Assembly (NCBI GenBank): GCA_963662155.1
Contig: OY759273.1
Coordinates: 24,003,036-24,067,035 of the forward strand
Direction of reading: 5' to 3'
Length of the DNA stretch: 64,000 nucleotides
Source of the DNA: Lamellibrachia columna
Lineage: Eukaryota > Annelida > Polychaeta > Sabellida > Siboglinidae
Part shown: positions 39,169 through 49,900 of the stretch, piece after piece
How positions within the stretch are numbered: position 1 is the stretch's first letter
How the letters are laid out: each line of letters opens with the position of its first letter
Notes under the pieces: generated by a model
The model's database searches: none
The model's input: the letters and a program-made list of their open reading frames with translations, nothing else
Told to the model about the DNA's origin: nothing
Made by a program: the position numbers and the translations under genes

Positions 39169-39514
39169 ATCAAGCAAACCAAGATCATCAAAGGATCATC
39201 TCAGAAACAAACGTAATGGGAACAGTACTATGGTGTGATCTCAGTGGGAGTGGGGTGATCAGTTGGGTAGGGATGGAGTCAGAGCTCAACATAGTGGGAA
39301 AACCAGCAGGGTTTGTCTCAAGCGGCTTCTACGTGTCGGATAGGCGACACCCGGGGCTAATCTGCTTAAAGCTACGTAGCACTCGTTTACAAAAATAAAC
39401 CTACTTTAAAGTCTACAGGAATGTCACATTATTCAATATACTACTACAACTCATCGCTGTGCACGGACGGACCCGTGATTTCTTTTAACTCACCATATTA
39501 CGTTTCTATCAAGT

Positions 39515-39612
39515 TTCTGTTTTGGTCATCTGTTTCGGTCATCTGTTTCGAGCATCTGTTTCGGTAATCTGCTTCGGTCATCTGTTTCGAGCATACGTTT
39601 CAGTCATCGCAT
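39515..39612. repeat. 16-bp minisatellite, about 6 copies
   Basis: The unit is ggtcatctgtttcggt with gagcat and aatctgc variants. Confidence 0.9.
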
Positions 39613-39639
39613 CGATATGATAGGCCTGCAGCCTACATG

Positions 39640-40150
39640 GCACAAATAAAAAGCAAGTTGTGTGTAGAAGAAATGGTACGTGAATTAATTGTACGAGCAA
39701 AAGTGTCCATTCTCCGGATGGGATAACGTAATAGTTCGTACGTGACTGTAAAATGTCAGGATACACGACATTGTCACGGAAGTATCCATCAATGCCTTTG
39801 TACATGGTGCTGCCAGTCAAAATATTTAAGGCTTCTTGAAATTGCGACATAATACTGACCGTTATGGTAACGTCTAGCGACGCTTTGCTTTTGTATTACG
39901 TAACTTTGGACAATCGAAGAAAAGATGCATGACGTTGTCAACAATTGTACCTAATTGTTAGCGTAGCGTTGCGAACAGTTGTACGTAATAGTTACAAAGG
40001 GTAATTCGATTGTTCGTAGAAAGGGTAATAGCTGGGTGAATTTCGAAGAAGTAAAATTTAGACGATTCGACCGTGGGTCGTAGATGAACCCTGAAGGTTT
40101 GGCGCCCGAGATGCAAAGCGTCTAGGAGGAATATCATAACATACAAACAT
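39640..40150 (-). mobile_element. Dispersed element A, copy 3 (minus strand)
   Basis: This is the reverse complement of the copy 1 layout: an ACAAACAT (TATG-class) edge at about 40140, gagatgcaaagcgtctagg, a cgaccgtgggtcgtagatga block, aagggtaattcgattgttcg, and a cgtaatagttcgtacgtgac block near 39730. The minus frame reads TMYKGIDGYFRDNVVYPDIL, close to the copy 1 peptide. It lies in intron 1 of the supported gene, in the antisense direction. Confidence 0.7.
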
Positions 40151-40582
40151 ACAAACATAATCACGGTGGGTGCGGATTTAAGTTGTGACGTTACATCACT
40201 AAATATGAATTTGACGTAATTTGACGTCACACTAGTCTCTGTACCAAGATAACGGCAATTTTCATAGCAGAGCTTACACGTGCTAAGCACAACGTCACTC
40301 TTGACATTTCAGCTAACCTAGCAGCCAATTACGTATTGCTAACAGAAACCTTCCACGTAACATTCTTACGACTTCATTTCATAAAACAAGACCTTTACAT
40401 GGCGTCGGTGACCGTCGAGTTTGAGGGAAAAAGTCAAATGCGAGTGGCGTGTGTGCTTGTGGGAGTGAGTGACTACGTGCGTGGGGCCTACGTGTTGCAC
40501 CCAACGTTATCACGACCATATCAGTAGTAGAAGTTGCCCTCTTCGTGTCATTTACAATGTTTACGTCTCTAAGGTGTAATGC

Positions 40583-40910
40583 ACTGTTGGGCGCGGTGGT
40601 TGTGTGGTAAAGCGTCGGACTTTCGGTTTGCCGTTTCGAAACTTGGGCAATTTCGTTCACCCCACTTTGCCTATGTCTTTCGGAAGGTACATCAAAAGTC
40701 GTTGGTCCCTTCTATCTGGTGTCTTTGCCAGGGGGAGTAAAAGATCCCACACAGGGTAAATGAATAACCCTGCTGTGGACTCCATCTCTCAAGAGCCAAT
40801 GCAGAAGCTTCCACGGCGCGGCTCAGTCAATCCTGCTAACTATCCCACAAGTGCACACGATTAAATGATTGCACTATGAAATAAAGAAGAGACAGAAAGT
40901 CTGATTATGA
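40583..40910 (+). mobile_element. tRNA-derived SINE
   Basis: The head has gggcgcggtggttgtgtggt and, about 40 bp on, a B-box-like gtttcgaaact, as in Pol III promoters of tRNA-derived SINEs. A body with ctttgccagggggagtaaaa + gatcccac follows, then an A-rich end (gaaataaagaagagacag). This layout is common in molluscan and other invertebrate SINEs. It lies in intron 1, in sense orientation. The family name cannot be given. Confidence 0.7.
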
Positions 40911-41062
40911 CATTTTATGCGAAGTGACACTTTATGCGAAGTGACACTTTATGCGAAGTGACACTTTATGCGAAGTGACACTTTATGCGAAGTGACACTT
41001 TATGCGAAGTGACACTTTATGCGAAGTGACATTTTATGCGAAGTGACACTTTATGCGAAGTG
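40910..41062. repeat. 17-bp minisatellite, about 9 copies
   Basis: The unit is tttatgcgaagtgacac. It lies between the SINE tail and the acceptor of the next exon and ends about 40 bp before it. Confidence 0.95.
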
Positions 41063-41100
41063 GTGACGAGACAAGTCATATATTGGTGTCGTTGTTTTAG

Positions 41101-41213
41101 GGGACCTGGCCCTGCTTGTCGATACATCGCATCCGATGATCCGACCCGAGTTGGAGCGGGCCTTGGAACAGGCGAGGAAGATCCTCCAGTCGCGAGGATC
41201 ATTCTGCATTCAG
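41101..41213 (+). CDS. Internal exon 2 of unrecognised membrane-protein gene
   Basis: The acceptor is ggtgtcgttgttttag|GG and the donor is CAG|GCAAGT, the known consensus of a GC-AG intron. Entering in phase 1 and leaving in phase 0, it encodes (G)DLALLVDTSHPMIRPELER then ALEQARKILQSRGSFCIQ. It is 113 nt, with GC-rich codons. The ALEQARKIL part is likely helical. Joins at both sides keep the frame open, which supports the exon set. No GT donor within 20 bp would give a good match, so the GC donor seems real if the gene is active. Confidence 0.72.
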
Positions 41214-41330
41214 GCAAGTGTAGGCTATTCATGGGACTCATGACCAAAAACAGGGCAACACAATTGTTTAGGGCAAGTTGCAAAAGATGACTTTTCCCAA
41301 AAGCAGCGCGTTGTTTATGTTAGTTTATAA

Positions 41331-42485
41331 GTCTTTCCCGACAACCCCAGAGACAAGAGGTTAAGAGACAAACAGGTTAAGAGACAAGGAGGTTAAGAGA
41401 CAAGGGGGTTAAGTGGACATCGAATTGTTTTAAGATATTGAATGAGTGTGAAAATATTGATAGAAACACGTTGTTCTCACTTAAGAAAGGTAGTAGAAGT
41501 AGGGGATACGAAGTAACATTAGTGAAGTATCAGTGTAGATATCAGAAAGTAATCAGTAACTGAATGGAACAGACTATTAACATTAGTGAAGTATCAGTGT
41601 AGATATCAGAAAGTACTCAGTAACTGAATGGAATAGACTATTAACATTAGTGAAGTATCAGTGTAGACATCAGAAAGTACTCAGTAACTGGATGGAACAG
41701 ACTATTAACATTAGTGAAGTATCAGTGTAGATATCAGAAAGTACTCAGTAACTGAATGGAACAGACTATTAACATTAGTGAAGTATCAGTGTAGATATCA
41801 GAAAGTACTCAGTAACTGAATGGAACAGACTATTAACATTAGTGAAGTATCAGTGTGGATATCAGAAAATACTCAGTAACTGAATGGAACAGACTATTAA
41901 CATTAGTGAAGTATCAGTGTAGATATCAGAAAGTACTCAGTAACTGAATGGAACAGACTATTAACATTAGTGAAGTATCAGTGTAGACATCAGAAAGTAC
42001 TCAGTAACTGAATGGAACAGACTATTAACATTAGTGAAGTATCAGTGTAGATATCAGAAAGTACTCAGTAACTGAATGGAACAGACTATTAACATTAGTG
42101 AAGTATCAGTGTAGATATCAGAAAGTACTCAGTGACTGAAAAAATGGAACAGATTATTAACATTAGTGAAGTATCAGTGTAGATATTAAAAAGCACTCAG
42201 TAACTGAATGGAACAGATTATTAACATTAGTGAAGTATCAGTGTAGATATCAAAAAGCACTCAGTAACTGAATGTAACAGACTATTAACATTAGTGAAGT
42301 ATCAGTGTAGATATCAGAAAGCACTCAGTAACTGAATGGAACAGATTATCTACAGATTGTGTGAATGCCAGCACCGTTAATATGATTAAAGACAAAATTG
42401 ACAAATATCTCAGGAGGGCGGGTCACGCACAAGTGAAAAATTGTCGAACTCTTGATTAGCCAATGGCTTCGTTGTTCTCTTACCA
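41331..42485 (+). mobile_element. CR1-like LINE relic with internal 64-bp array
   Basis: CR1 C-terminal coding sequence (gacaagaggttaagagacaa; atattgatagaaacacg; cacttaagaaaggtagtaga) leads into about 13 copies of a 64-bp unit at about 41512-42350 (attaacattagtgaagtatc + agtgtagatatcagaaagta + ctcagtaactgaatggaaca + gact). The unit corresponds to the VKDQCRLDIRKHSFSQ...NEWNKL segment of the copy at 8140-8225. CR1 sequence then resumes (ctacagattgtgtgaatgcc) and its 3' UTR is interrupted at 42485 by a hAT-like insertion, continuing at 43046. It lies in intron 2 of the supported gene. Confidence 0.88.
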
Positions 42486-43045
42486 CAGCGGTTTCCAAAG
42501 TTTTTCTCACTGCGTATCTGCCGTGTCCTGAAACGATCGGCCGGGTATCCCATCATGGTGACATAGAATTATAGACGGCACAACATTCAACACTGAGTTC
42601 TGTAATACATACTTTATTAACGAGGTAAACAAAACTGTGGCCCGAGTGGAGGTAGCATAGGAAATAGATATCAGAGAAACCACTTCAATGTGAGGCTGAG
42701 TTTGCCTCTTTAAAACGGTGGCCTCGATTAAGGGAACTGTGTTGGACAAGGAGACGCGTAGGTCAACCTTCGTGCACAGTCGGACACGACAACGAGGCAA
42801 ACTCATCGTAATTTACGAAAAATAGCGTTGAATGTTTGCTTGAAAAGAATGTGTTTTCTTTGAATTTAATAGTATTACAGAAACACATGTTCTCCTTCGT
42901 GGACCACACAATTGACAACATTATTGCACCGTTGCACTAACCATAGCTTAGCTTCAGTCAACCTTCCGCGCACCCCCTGGAAAACCTCTGGCGTACCCCC
43001 GAGGGTACTCGTACCCCCGAGGGTACACCACATCGGGAACCGCTG
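42486..43045 (-). mobile_element. hAT-like DNA element relic inserted in CR1 tail
   Basis: The 560-bp element starts CAGCGGTTTCC and ends GGGAACCGCTG, an imperfect terminal inverted repeat of hAT type. It is flanked by an 8-bp duplication with one mismatch (TCTTACCA at 42478-42485, ACTTACCA at 43046-43053), the length typical of hAT insertions. Internally, gcgtacccccgagggtac resembles the subterminal region of many hAT elements. On the minus strand RVRLCTKVDLRVSLSNTVP then LIEATVLKRQTQPH resembles the C-terminal end of ZBED-like hAT transposases. Removing the insert rejoins the CR1 3' UTR cleanly. Confidence 0.85.
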
Positions 43046-43165
43046 ACTTACCATCTGTGTATTTTGCCTTGGATGGCAATCTTGCTCAATCTTGCTAAAT
43101 CTTGATAAATCTAGTTAAATCTTATTCAATATTGTTAAGTCTTGTTAAATCTTATCAAACTATGT
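43046..43165 (+). mobile_element. CR1-like 3' UTR and tail, continuing after the hAT insertion
   Basis: The phrase ccatctgtgtattttgcctt + ggatggcaatcttg matches the CR1 3' UTR at 8358-8400. The tail of about eight degenerate cttgttaaat units is the longest of the CR1 tails in the window. Confidence 0.85.
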
Positions 43166-43898
43166 TTTTCAAAATCAAATTCAACTTCTAAATATCTTTA
43201 CGAAAACTCCCCACAACCAGCACTTAACTTATTTAAATCGGCCTGCTATTGTTGTATACATAAACACGAGTAACTAGACTCTTGGCCTACTTTAGTTGAG
43301 TTCCTAGAATTTAGTTATATCTTCTGTTGGACAGACCAATAAATTATTGCGATGTTTTGATGGCGCAATATTTCGAATAATCACCTGGAATTGCCGGAAA
43401 TGTGAGATAGAGTGTTCTCTACACGCGGGTTTCCGTGCATAGAGAACTGACGCTGTGCGATAACGGTCCACCCATGTGGAAGCATTAACACTGTAGAGGT
43501 GATTACGTTTATCTCGCAAACACGTCTCTCGTGAAGGTTTTTTCAACGTGTTTTTCAACGTACGACAAAGGGGCAATATCAGCATTGTGTTCGCAAAGTC
43601 TCCGTAAATTGTACATCGGGTCATGTTTTTTTGCAGCAATGTGGACATCTCCTGGTACAAATGTAGCAGGCAGCTTTGGCAATTTCAGTTATTTTACTCG
43701 ACAGGAAGTGATAGTGTAGTCAGCCGACAAGTTTAGAGTATGTGATAAAACTAACTTTTGCATTAGAAGACGTTTATGAAGACGCGTAGGAATTTGGCAA
43801 CCATTAAAGTGTTTTTTAAGTAACGACATCAACAGTTAGTTTTGACCAAACCGAACGAGGTCACGTGATAATTATTATGTCATGCGCAATGTTTGCAG
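43166..43898. other. Intron sequence, no recognised feature
   Basis: AT-rich sequence between the CR1 tail and the acceptor of the next exon. Small open frames on both strands have no domain. Confidence 0.6.
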
Positions 43899-44096
43899 GT
43901 TGATTTTGGTCCAGCCATTGACCAATGGCTAAAGATTGCCTACCCCCGTCCGTGCTGTACGCTGGGTAGTATCCGCAACCACAAGGCACTTCTCTTCATT
44001 ACCAACTACGACAAGCCCAAGAACTGCTTCGACTGCACCGCCATATGGTGGTTATTGCTCGGACCATGCTGGCTGGTGTCGGCGCCTTGTTACAAG
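43899..44096 (+). CDS. Internal exon 3 of unrecognised membrane-protein gene (hydrophobic segment)
   Basis: The acceptor is gcgcaatgtttgcag|GTT and the donor AAG|GTAACC. It is 198 nt, phase 0 at both ends, 66 residues: VDFGPAIDQWLKIAYPRPCC, then TLGSIRNHKALLFITNYDKP, then KNCFDCTAIWW, LLLGPCWLVSAPCYK. The last 20 residues (IWWLLLGPCWLVSAPCYK) are hydrophobic and end in basic residues, as in a single membrane span. Six Cys in 66 residues may be palmitoylated or disulfide-bonded. The exon bears no similarity I know to a transposon protein. Family unknown; probably a membrane-associated protein. Confidence 0.8.
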
Positions 44097-44597
44097 GTAA
44101 CCTCTTTCGTACGGCCAAACCTTTGTCATTTCTAGCTGACAAGCATGGGATTAATATTGAGTTGAGCGATGAATGTAAACTAATTCGAAACATGAAAAGT
44201 AGGTACGTGGTGGGTGTTTTCTATGTAAATGATGTCTTGTCTTATGTAGTATACTGGCCAACACTACTGCAGAGGGCCTTTTGTGGAGAATTTGTTTAAC
44301 CATAAAAGAAATATCAGAAATCACCCTAGAAATTCCCAGTTGGTTGTGTATGGCCGAACTCCCTTTTAAAAACCCGGCACTGAAGAATAATTCATATAGT
44401 AGTCCGCGAATATCGCTTAAAATAAAAAATAAAAACAACTGCAGTTGTTACAGACTCATTATAGATAATCATTTTATGCAAGCTGGTAAATTCTAACGTC
44501 CAAATTAGATCTACAAATAATCACATAACTGTATAACTGTGTTAAATGTGTCACAAAGCGTGAGTTGCAGCCAACTCTTCATGTCGCCTTGTTTCAG
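44097..44597 (+). other. Intron 3 (501 bp) with small dispersed repeat
   Basis: Canonical GT-AG intron ends. A stretch at about 44318-44385 (agaaatcaccctagaaattc, gttggttgtgtatggccgaa, ctcccttttaaa) is a diverged relative of 60157-60215. Confidence 0.65.
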
Positions 44598-44700
44598 CTC
44601 TACCGGAATTTCAAATGTGTGGATATCAAAATATGCCCGGACATCGCAGTCGTGCGTCGAACTGTACTGCCGAATGGGAAAATTGTCGAAGTCACCCGAT
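44598..44700 (+). CDS. Internal exon 4 of unrecognised membrane-protein gene
   Basis: The acceptor is gtcgccttgtttcag|CTC and the donor CGAT|GTAAGT. It is 103 nt, phase 0 in and phase 1 out: LYRNFKCVDIKICPDIAVVR then RTVLPNGKIVEVTR plus one base. It carries on directly from the hydrophobic segment (CYK|LYRNFKC) as a basic, likely cytosolic or lumenal tail. Two acceptor-like sites downstream, at 48441 and 48724, both begin GA, so with the phase-1 T they would create TGA across the junction and end the protein right here. Which of them, if either, is used cannot be told. Confidence 0.78.
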
Positions 44701-44739
44701 GTAAGTAGTTCATGAATCGGACTCATTTACCTGCATAAA

Positions 44740-45107
<368 letters not shown>

Positions 45108-46399
45108 TGGACGTATGTTCAACAGAACTGCATTACCAAGTCAATATGCCCCTATATGACTTCATGCTCATCGAGTAGCAAATAAATTTCCCATTATCTG
45201 GATGGACATATCAAAGTAATAAGACTACCTGTTTGATCTAGAGTATATTACTGTGATATATCAACTGAGATAACACACGGCAGCCTCGTTCTGAGAATCC
45301 ATCTGACGTTTAAATCATTCCGAACGCGACCGAGTACGCGCGATGCCACAGACACGCGACTGTTCGAACGATTTGCGTGTTTTCTGTGAATGTTGTGATT
45401 TGCATACTTTGCGTCAGGCGTCCGCATCAGTTCCTTCGAACGGTAGATTGCTTTGTGAAGCCGGCCCAGCAGCATATCTACAAATGTAGGAAACGGAAAA
45501 GTACGCCCAAGTATTAATTTGATCTTATGTAATGTGAACAGTGCCAATGTATGCATAAAGACTTGAATGAAAGAGAAACTGTCTCGTAACTTTTGGTGTA
45601 GAGTCTTAGACTAAAAGGTTGTGTGCGTGTGTGTGCGTGTGTGCGTGCGTGCGTGCGTGTGTCACGTAAAAAAAAATGCGATCTCAATTTCATTTGCATA
45701 CAATTATTGTGGATAGTGTTTTGTGTTGAAATTTGACCAGAAACGCGATGACGGTCATTTGTATACAGAACTATACATCAAATGCACAAATGCTAAGTGA
45801 AGCAAGTCGTACACAACAATGGCGTCGTCTACACAACTCCGCGGGGCGCCCATTTTGAATTTATAAACAAGTTTTGGTGATTTGGTAAGTGGCGCCACTG
45901 TTCGGCAATACGGGAAACAACATACAAAAGACAGAAATGACAAAACGTGCGAGCCACACACGGTGTTTCAGATGCCTGACCTCGATGCGGGCAAGAAGAG
46001 ATTGCTTTAAAAAGGCGAAATATCGGGTTCGTAATTATCTGAATACCTGCCAACTAATCTCACCCAGGTACCTTCGGTTGCATTTTTGGCCACTTACAAC
46101 AAATGCCATTTGTTTAGCTTAATATTTATTACATTGTGTTTTTCGTGTGTTGCTAGTTCGTGCACTGTCACATCGTTCCAGTTTTATTGACATCCTTCTC
46201 CCTCCCCTCCTCCTCTTCCTCCGCCTTTCTTACACCCCTCTTTACGCAGTCCTCCTATCTCAGTGGCGGTCTTCCCATTTTCCCACGGCCTGACTACGTT
46301 TATCCGCACACTTTGGTTCCCATCCTATTGTTCCCATCCTATTGTTGTTTAGGCTATGGGTCGCCAGCAGAGTCGGTAACAACGTTTAGTAATGTTTCA
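45108..46399. other. No recognised gene
   Basis: A short GT/GTGC patch lies at 45617-45662. The stretch 46008-46055 (aaaaaggcgaaatatcgggt) looks like a retroelement 3' end but cannot be assigned. No exon could be supported. Confidence 0.5.
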
Positions 46400-46715
46400 T
46401 GAAATTCCTATCGCTTTATTGTTTTACCGATCTCCAGTATCTGACATGACCTTGAACAAAGAGCAATATAGATGTGATGTAAAACAAATATCATCGAGAC
46501 CGTTAATTGTCTGATTTAGTGGGTCTGACATTTGATGGCTTGAGTGATCTTTAAAAAAGTTAAACGAGTTAAATGAAACATAAAACAGTTTCATACAGTC
46601 AGCTGGTTCCCAAAACGGTGCGCGGAGACGGAAACACACAAAAAAACGGATTACTGGTGCAATTTACAGCGCGTTGAGATCGATTATCGAAGAACGGATA
46701 ACGGAGGCATGACTG
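46400..46715 (-). mobile_element. pogo/Tigger-like DNA element relic (minus strand)
   Basis: The end at 46715, read inverted, is CAGTCATGCCTCCGTTATCC and is next to TA, matching the left end of 22259-22890. The internal sequence follows the same order, with a single copy of the cctgtcagttactggagatc-like unit (inverted, near 46432-46455) that is repeated eightfold in the other copy. No transposase frame remains. Confidence 0.65.
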
Positions 46716-46825
46716 TAATCCGTCGTTTGTGGATTACTTAATGATGATGTGTTGCCATATCATCAGTGAGGCCGTCGGTATCTCCTTACAATCTCTCTAG
46801 CCACTTTCTTCTACCTCTTCGGGTT

Positions 46826-46938
46826 TTACCTGGTAGTTCTGCACCAATGAGCTGCGATATACCAGACTATCATGTCTTGTTTTACCTGGTAGTTCTGCAC
46901 CAATGAGCTGCGATATACCAGACTATCATGTCTTGTTT
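46826..46938. repeat. 57-bp direct duplication
   Basis: The phrase ttttacctggtagttctgca ... ccagactatcatgtcttg occurs twice in tandem. Confidence 0.93.
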
Positions 46939-49900
46939 TCCAGCGGCGGTACTTACCTAGCATTCTTCACTTAATGAGTCATGGCAGATCTTTTTTATCC
47001 TTAACCCTACTTTATATACGACCCAGATGTTAGTCTTCCTCTGCGTCCAGCTTATACTGAGCATTCTGAACCATTCCCACATCACTGCCATACTGAGCAA
47101 TGCTGGATTACGTAATGTGTGGATTGCGTATTGTTTACGATTTTTGGCAAAAATACCATGTCACAATAGCAAAGGGAAAGGCGCTTTAATTTGGTTAAAT
47201 AAAAAAGGCACTCGCAACTTTAAAGGGTGAGGGAATAGTTTGGCCAGGAAATCAATGTCGGCCTCCATCGAGAGACGCCAAATGGTTCAAGATGACCAGC
47301 GCTAATGCCAATGGATGTAACAATAGTAACAATCCAATTTAATTTGGTTAAAAGGTTAAAATGGTATCTTAATGTGTAGTTTATGTATACAACATTTGAT
47401 ATTTCAGGGGGAATAGAGATGTGATCTAGCTCTGCAACCAGTGCACATAATTTGAATCTGGTTTGTGTTTATTGAATGCAGATGTACTTATGTATCGAGA
47501 AAAGAATCTTTTTCAGCTAAAAGCCTACATATGAAATTCGTAGAGTGCAAATTTGTATGTTGCGGGGTACACAAAGGTAGACACGTAAGACACGTGTGTA
47601 TAAGGGCCATTGTGAAAAGGTACGTGGATTTTGAAAGGTTGGGTTATAATGCACTGCCCTCTGCTCAATCTGCAGTCGCCAATCTTTCTCGAACGCGTGC
47701 ACACTACACATCTACAGAAGACTAGACACGCCTAGTTCTTGGGGTTGGTGGTGAAGGTCTATGTATTTTAGTGTTGAGTACGCGGTAGTTGGAATGCATT
47801 AATAGCAAAGCATCTTGTTGAAGTAAATGGCAGTTTGTTTACATTAGTATGTGATGCTGACTTTGAATGTTTTTAATTTATCTTACTCAGTGTCAAAGTT
47901 GAACAACTGGTATTTGGTCTTGTTCAAGTTTGAAGAAAATCGTAGACACAATTCACCAGAGTCAAATAAAGGCTATTGCTCTCGTTAAATCACGCTTGTA
48001 CACATATTAGGCTAGTTATAATCCAGGAACTCAAGACGTTCAACAACCTCTACATAGTTGGTTTGTCACTTCAGGCTTCTTGGGGGATGTCTCTTGAACA
48101 TGTCTAGCCCTGGTGTACAGTTGGGTTGTGTCAGTAACACTCTATAGCCTGTTATCCGTTATGGGTGATGGCGGCCTAGGTACAAATGCCAAAAAGCAAC
48201 GAAGTATTATATTCCCTTAACTCAGTAAGCCCAGATTCCTTTATAATCATAGTTGGCATGTTGTTATAAGTATTGCTGAATCAGTTAATATGTGCATGTG
48301 ATTTGTTACGTTGAAGTAGCAATAAACATTGCATGAGCAAATGTCCGTTTGTTTAATGTAATTCGACAATAATGCACTCGGAAGAGCCACATATTTGACA
48401 ATGTTATCAGAGCTGCTAAGTACACGTATTTACTTTGCAGGAAAGCAAACAGATTATGGACTGATGCCACTGTTATCTCAACGACACAAACACTATTATC
48501 TCAACGACACAAACATTTTAGTATTCACTTTTATCTATTAGTATTTACTTCTATCTTGTATTTTAATGTATTATAATTCGCCGCTGAATTGCAACATCGG
48601 CAAGATTGTTTTTCTTTCTTTTTGTACTTTGTATTTTTAACTCCTTGCCATAGTTTTATCAAATGTATATCCATGTTCTTGGACCAATTTGGACTAATTG
48701 TAAGTTCGTCTTTGTTTCTACAGGATAGTTGCGTGTGCCAACACCGATTCAAGTGCACCTCGCCGGAACGGAAGTGAGATGCCGCGTGTCTTGGAAGGCT
48801 GTCACGTGACACACGCGTGCGCCCATCAGTAGTGGTACCTCCCTGCGGCGTCACTAAGACTATCATTGTAAATGGAGTCGGTTCCAGTTATATTATCTCC
48901 CCTGCGGATTTTCTGGGAGGCGATAGCAACCACAGACGGTCATTGACTTCGATATATATGTGCTTGATTGATATGCTAATTGATGTATTGGCAGGTTGAT
49001 TGAACGGTGATTAACATGATAATTTATTGGCTGTTGGCTGGCTTGCGACATGTCGCAAAAATGGTTAGTTCTAACAATTAACTCGGATCATCGTTGACCA
49101 ACGCATCTGATCTGTTCAGTGGTGAATCGTTTGAATGACTAATATTTACTGACTGATACAATGATTGATTGATTGACTGATGTATTTATTCATTTGGTAG
49201 TCATCATTTGGTAGTCATCATTTGGTAGTCATCACTCAAGCAGTCGGACAAGTAGACACGATATGTTGATTGATTGTTGATGGGCTAAGTCAGATGTCGA
49301 CAAAACATTCGACGAAGAACTACAGCTGTCTCAAACAATAACTGGCAAACGTGTGTATGTTTGGACCTGTATTAATATGTGTTAAATATATATTCATTAC
49401 ATTTAAATTATTTAATGTTACATTTACATGAAATAAAATGTTTGGTCAAATAGTCGTAGCGACCACGATTCCACGTGATAAACAAACTGGTTATATTAAC
49501 GATAGCATTTCACATATAGCACAGAATGCAGAAATGCATTCATGGAAGATTAGACATCGTTTTTCTGGCTGACAGTAGTGAAATGTGCCAGCATAGGCCA
49601 AACCACATTATGCTTCACTGCATATTCATAGTTGAGGTTCCTTGATGCGACGAATATAGTATCGCTCTTGTGACGTATTATCGCTATCAAGTATTGTTTT
49701 CATGCTTTCGCGCCATATTCACAGTGCTCGAGCAGGGACAAATGAAACCTGATATATTAACTTACAGCAACAAATAACACGTGTTAATTAACATGTGATC
49801 AGTTGATATTTATTTAGTGGGGTGGCTTGGGTCATGGGCCATTTGGTTTAACGTTTTTTTGTTAACAATCGTTTCGTATGTAACCTGTTGTGTATGGTAC

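Noticed and set aside
40583..40660. tRNA gene at the SINE head
   Set aside because: Pol III-like boxes exist but arms do not pair as a tRNA, and the sequence continues into a SINE body and A-rich tail.
42507..42806. Independent minus-strand gene of 99 codons
   Set aside because: It lies wholly in the hAT insertion and resembles the C-terminal end of a hAT transposase, so it is a transposon relic.
48589..48777. Cys-containing peptide DSCVCQHRFKC after a good acceptor at 48724
   Set aside because: In the phase demanded by exon 4 the junction makes TGA, so this peptide would not be translated from that gene; no other partner exon was found.
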